From assembly GCF_900109165.1 (NCBI RefSeq), contig NZ_FNZF01000001.1:735376-799375 (forward strand): a stretch of DNA of 64,000 nucleotides, given 5' to 3'. This document shows positions 60,975 through 64,000 of the stretch, in pieces. Below the pieces are notes generated by a model. The model saw only the letters and a list, made by a program, of their open reading frames with translations, was not told the origin of the DNA and searched no databases. The position numbers were made by a program, and so were the translations under genes. The DNA is from Bhargavaea ginsengi (GTDB lineage Bacteria > Bacillota > Bacilli > Bacillales_A > Planococcaceae). The stretch's first letter is position 1, and the number at the start of each line of letters is the position of its first letter.

Positions 60975-61753
60975 ATCATCAACTCCTCTTCCTCTTTACT
61001 GGCTTTCGATGACCCTAAAACATAGGAAATGCTTTCTGCAGTCTCTTTCACACTTCTAATGAAGAATTCTTTTTCTTCTTCTTTAAATTCATTGATCGGC
61101 ATGACGCAAATAATGCTTCCGATTATTACGTTGTTCGCTTTAAATATTGGCGCACCAACACTTAGGGCCCCCTCTTTCCGCTCATTCGACGTAATGGCAT
61201 ACCCATCGTTTTTGATGTACTCCAGTTCCTTTATAACCTTCAATCGCTCGGAAACCGGAACTCCCTCTTGATCTAACACGGCATCAATCTCCTGTTGAGT
61301 TAGAAAAGCCAATATAGACTTCCCGCTTGAGGCTACATGGATCGGCTGCAACACCCCGATATCCAGGACATATTGAAGTGCGAAGGAACTTTTTATGCTA
61401 TCTATAAAAGCTAATTTTCTGTGCTGCGGATAATACAGTGAAAAGTAGACAGGATGCTTCAATTTCGCCTTTAAACCTTCCAAAAATGGCCTTGCAATAC
61501 TCTTTACATCTACATGTGTAGAAATTAGTGATGACATTCGGATCAGATCCATACCAATCCTGTATTTTTGTGAGGACTCCACAAGCTCCACAATGTTCTC
61601 CTCTTTTAATGAGGTCAGCATTCGGTGCAGCGAACTGGGTGGCATTTTCAAATGTCTAGCTAGCTCATTAACTCCCCATTCACTTTTCACGTCAGTGAAT
61701 GCTCTTAATATTGAAAAGGTCTTTGAAATCACGTTTGGGTTCTTCAAGTACAA
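60971..61753 (-). CDS. IclR family transcriptional regulator
   Basis: 260 residues. N-terminal winged helix (WGVNELARHLKMPPSSLHRM, about 21-40) and a C-terminal effector-binding domain (HVASSGKSILAFLTQQEID). It sits inside the operon, between the TRAP dctM gene (14-bp gap) and the lyase gene, which its stop overlaps. IclR proteins sense small organic acids; the substrate of this cluster or its CoA ester is the likely effector. Possibly a repressor of its own operon. Confidence 0.92.
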   Translation of the reverse strand: MYLKNPNVISKTFSILRAFTDVKSEWGVNELARHLKMPPSSLHRMLTSLKEENIVELVESSQKYRIGMDLIRMSSLISTHVDVKSIARPFLEGLKAKLKHPVYFSLYYPQHRKLAFIDSIKSSFALQYVLDIGVLQPIHVASSGKSILAFLTQQEIDAVLDQEGVPVSERLKVIKELEYIKNDGYAITSNERKEGALSVGAPIFKANNVIIGSIICVMPINEFKEEEKEFFIRSVKETAESISYVLGSSKASKEEEELMI

Positions 61754-61767
61754 TCACCAACTTTTTA

Positions 61768-63060
61768 TTAGTCCATCATCATTTCTGGTAGCCATAGAGT
61801 AAGGAATGGCATCAGGATAAGCACCAAGAGAATAAGCAAATCCGTTAGGACAAACCAAGTAACCCCTTTAAAACCTTCTGCAGTCTTAACACCGGCAGCT
61901 CCAGTAGCAACAAAGACATTCATTCCAACCGGTGGTGTTACAAGCCCGATTTCTACCGTTTTAGTTACAATGATTCCAAACCAGATCGGATCGAATCCTA
62001 ACGAAACGATAATCGGGAACGTCAGAGGCAACGTGAGGATCAATATTGCAATCTGGTCCATAAAGAATCCTAATATCAAATAAAGGATAATGATGAACGC
62101 TAAAATCCAATATCTCGATACATCTAACCCTTCAACAAACACTACCAATTTCTGTGTGACTTGAGTGATTGTGAGGAAGTAGCTGAAAATATGCGCACCA
62201 ATGATAATCGTCATAATCATGGTGGTGGACTTGATTGTATCGTTCAGCGCGACGCCCATTTTCTTCATACTGAGTCTCCCCATCAGAAGAACGACTAGGA
62301 ACGTAATAAATGCACCTAAAGCGCCTGCTTCGGTGGCAGTTACAAAACCACTGTAGATTCCTCCGATAACAGCGATGATAATCAGAAGCATCGGCCAGAT
62401 GTTCTTCAGAGAGGCAAACTTCTCGCGCAGCGTCGGGACGACTTCAATTTTCGGAGCAATTTCCGGTTTCATAGACACCCAAACAAAGATAACTATGATA
62501 TAACCGAGCGCCGTTAAAATCCCAGGAACTATACCCGCGATCAGCAGGGAGCCCACTCCTGTCTCTGTCAGAATTCCATATAAGATAAGAATGATACTTG
62601 GAGGGATCATTACAGCAAGGGTTCCCGACATGCTGATGACACCCATAGTAAACGCTGTGCTGTAATTATACTTTCTCATCTCCGGGGCAGCAGCTTTTGC
62701 CATAGCAGCTGCTGAAGCCTGGCTCGAGCCGGATACCGCACCCATCATAGCTCCGGCAAATACAGTGGCAATTCCGAGACCACCCGGCAACCTCCCGAGC
62801 CATTTATAGGCCGCATTGAAAAGATCCTTCATGATGCCGCTTACTGTCATAAAGGCGGCCATCAAAATAAACATCGGAATGGCGCTCATAAGAAAGCTTT
62901 TCACACTATCATATGGAGTGGTTTGTAAAATACCTAAGAACGAATCAATCCCGCTGAACATAAGAAGGCCAATTGCCCCTGAAACCCCCAACGCAAATGC
63001 AATCGGCATTCCAAAAGCCAGGAATAGGACAAGCAATAATAATGGAATTGCTACTGTCAT
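61768..63060 (-). CDS. TRAP transporter large permease (DctM)
   Basis: 430 residues, about 12 membrane spans. FAGAMMGAVSGSSQASAAAM and GTLAVMIPPSIILILYG are DctM marks. Its ATG overlaps the dctQ stop (ATGA). Transports the acid used by the CoA-transferase cluster, by analogy with the Pseudomonas itaconate locus, which also carries a TRAP system. Confidence 0.95.
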   Translation of the reverse strand: MTVAIPLLLLVLFLAFGMPIAFALGVSGAIGLLMFSGIDSFLGILQTTPYDSVKSFLMSAIPMFILMAAFMTVSGIMKDLFNAAYKWLGRLPGGLGIATVFAGAMMGAVSGSSQASAAAMAKAAAPEMRKYNYSTAFTMGVISMSGTLAVMIPPSIILILYGILTETGVGSLLIAGIVPGILTALGYIIVIFVWVSMKPEIAPKIEVVPTLREKFASLKNIWPMLLIIIAVIGGIYSGFVTATEAGALGAFITFLVVLLMGRLSMKKMGVALNDTIKSTTMIMTIIIGAHIFSYFLTITQVTQKLVVFVEGLDVSRYWILAFIIILYLILGFFMDQIAILILTLPLTFPIIVSLGFDPIWFGIIVTKTVEIGLVTPPVGMNVFVATGAAGVKTAEGFKGVTWFVLTDLLILLVLILMPFLTLWLPEMMMD

Positions 63061-63581
63061 ACGATATCCACCTCCTCATCTGCCGGTTTACCGTGTGGTC
63101 TTCCGGTTAGAATGAACACGCAGAGAATCAAAAAGCGAATGGCGATCAAGAATGCTCCGACCGGTACCCAGATGTAAGACAGCCACAGGGGGAAATCAAT
63201 CAATCCAGATGCCACTAGGTTTTTATCCAATGCTTCCATTGTGCTTTGCAATCCCAGATAACCAATAACAATCATTAATGCAGCACCAAGAATATAGAAA
63301 ATAATATTCAGCATGCCTTGCACTTTAGAGGAAAACCTATCAAACAAGATATCCAAACGGATATGTCCATCTTCCTTTAAAACGTAGCTCATACTGAGGA
63401 ATACGGTAATTACCATCAGATACATTTCCGTTATTTCATAAGCTCCTGTAATCGATTGGTTAAATATGTATCTGCTGAATGCATCAAGACTTGTTAGCAA
63501 CATCATTCCAAGCAAAGCGACTTGGGATATTCTTAAGCAGACAAATTCCAATATCGAAAAACCTTTTTCTAACTTCTCCAT
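63057..63581 (-). CDS. TRAP transporter small permease (DctQ)
   Basis: 174 residues with four membrane helices; LEFVCLRISQVALLGMMLLT and SMSYVLKEDGHIRLDILFDR are characteristic of DctQ. Overlaps dctM by four bases and follows the binding-protein gene after a hairpin terminator. Confidence 0.93.
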   Translation of the reverse strand: MEKLEKGFSILEFVCLRISQVALLGMMLLTSLDAFSRYIFNQSITGAYEITEMYLMVITVFLSMSYVLKEDGHIRLDILFDRFSSKVQGMLNIIFYILGAALMIVIGYLGLQSTMEALDKNLVASGLIDFPLWLSYIWVPVGAFLIAIRFLILCVFILTGRPHGKPADEEVDIV

Positions 63582-63603
63582 TGTTTACACCTTCCTTTCT
63601 AAA

Positions 63604-63642
63604 GAAAAAGGCCAAGCCGATAAGACACGCAGCCTGGCCAAA
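63604..63642 (-). terminator. Intercistronic terminator/attenuator after dctP
   Basis: Minus-strand GGCCAGGC/GCTTGGCC hairpin (one G-T pair) followed by TTTTTC. It lies between dctP and dctQ, so it would favour excess binding protein. Confidence 0.7.
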
Positions 63643-63654
63643 ACCTTTTATGCA

Positions 63655-64000
63655 TTAGTTAAGTTCTTCTTGAATAGATCGGTACTTCTCGATCGCCTCA
63701 TTTGCGTTAATGCCCCTCTTTTCAAGTGACTCGGCCCAGCGATCCCAGACTGGTTCAAGTGCCGTATCCCATTCGGCAGACTCTTCTTCGCTCAGTTCAT
63801 AGATTTCTACTTTGTCACTGAACTTCTCTGCAAGTTCATTGTCCTTTTCGTCAAGGAACTTGGACAGATACTCTACAGTTTCATCGCCCGCTTGAGCCAT
63901 CGCTTCTTTCACGTTTTCCGGAAGCGTTTGATAGAGCTTTTCATTAATTGAATAGATAACGGTGAAGCTCCCCAAATTTGCCCCTTTCGTAGAATGCTTT
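63655..64000 (-). CDS. TRAP substrate-binding protein (DctP), 3' part only
   Basis: The reading frame stays open to the last base, so only the C-terminal 114 residues or so are inside the window. SINEKLYQTLPENVKEAMAQ and WDRWAESLEKRGINANEAIE are typical of the C-terminal lobe of DctP proteins. First gene of the TRAP/IclR/CoA operon as seen here. The N-terminus, signal peptide and promoter lie outside. Confidence 0.9.
   Translation of the reverse strand, partial: KHSTKGANLGSFTVIYSINEKLYQTLPENVKEAMAQAGDETVEYLSKFLDEKDNELAEKFSDKVEIYELSEEESAEWDTALEPVWDRWAESLEKRGINANEAIEKYRSIQEELN

Noticed and set aside
1-64000. tRNA, rRNA, plasmid origin, prophage or integron
   Set aside because: No cloverleaf with CCA end, no rRNA-like stretch, and no integrase, transposase, replication or phage structural gene was recognised. 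Reading by eye could miss a degenerate one.

Overview
The window comes from a Gram-positive Bacillota chromosome, most likely Bacillaceae or Planococcaceae. Evidence: strong AGGAGG-type ribosome sites, frequent TTG and GTG starts, sigma-A promoters, a CcpA cre site, a SAM (S-box) riboswitch, DhaK/DhaL, a RpiR, DeoR, PucR and IclR regulator set, and a Bacillaceae-style repeat with a CTCCTGCGGGAA core. By eye, base composition is moderately GC-rich, with AT-rich patches around 20.6-21.1, 28.8-29.6 and 51-57 kb. No rRNA, tRNA, plasmid or phage genes were seen. The window is almost entirely catabolic: uptake systems, each paired with hydrolases or CoA enzymes and a local regulator.

Left to right. 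(1) 0-3.4 kb: aromatic meta-cleavage genes (FAH-family hydrolase, FAD hydroxylase, extradiol dioxygenase). (2) 3.5-7.3 kb: RpiR regulator plus M20 amidohydrolase, divergent from a YfcC-type carrier, then an MFS remnant. (3) 7.4-18.4 kb: a polyol regulon. A long minus-strand operon (zinc dehydrogenase, polyol-type MFS permease, DhaK, DhaL, RpiB-type isomerase, GlpX, FGGY kinase) is divergent from a DeoR regulator and an SDR; an iron alcohol dehydrogenase follows. The gene set fits C4 polyol (threitol/erythritol) conversion to erythrose 4-phosphate. (4) 18.7-21.1 kb: a SEC-C protein and a pair of unknown genes, one with a HEPN-like motif. (5) 21.3-27.8 kb: acyl-CoA ligase, enoyl-CoA hydratase and TRAP transporter under a divergent LysR gene, followed by an orphan SAM riboswitch pointing into that LysR gene. 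(6) 28.2-29.6 kb: two small unknown genes. (7) 29.8-33.6 kb: nitrilase with a sodium symporter, divergent from LysR. (8) 33.7-40.5 kb: AbgT transporter, three M20 hydrolases and an FAH enzyme. (9) 40.6-50 kb: a peptide ABC transporter operon with two M20 hydrolases and an unusual regulator. (10) 50.2-50.8 kb: a chimeric pseudogene. (11) 50.9-57.2 kb: DUF1028 protein, carbon-nitrogen hydrolase, sodium symporter with two tiny membrane proteins and an M20 deacylase, divergent from PucR. (12) 57.3-58.2 kb: PNPOx-family gene and a relic. (13) 58.4-64 kb: family III CoA-transferase, MaoC hydratase, CitE-type lyase, IclR and TRAP transporter, a set matching itaconate degradation; the last gene runs off the window.

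The most unusual non-coding signals are eight intergenic arrays of 21-22 bp units, all found in the same orientation, and the orphan SAM riboswitch. Repeated relics of the PNPOx gene show that this region has been reshuffled by recombination.
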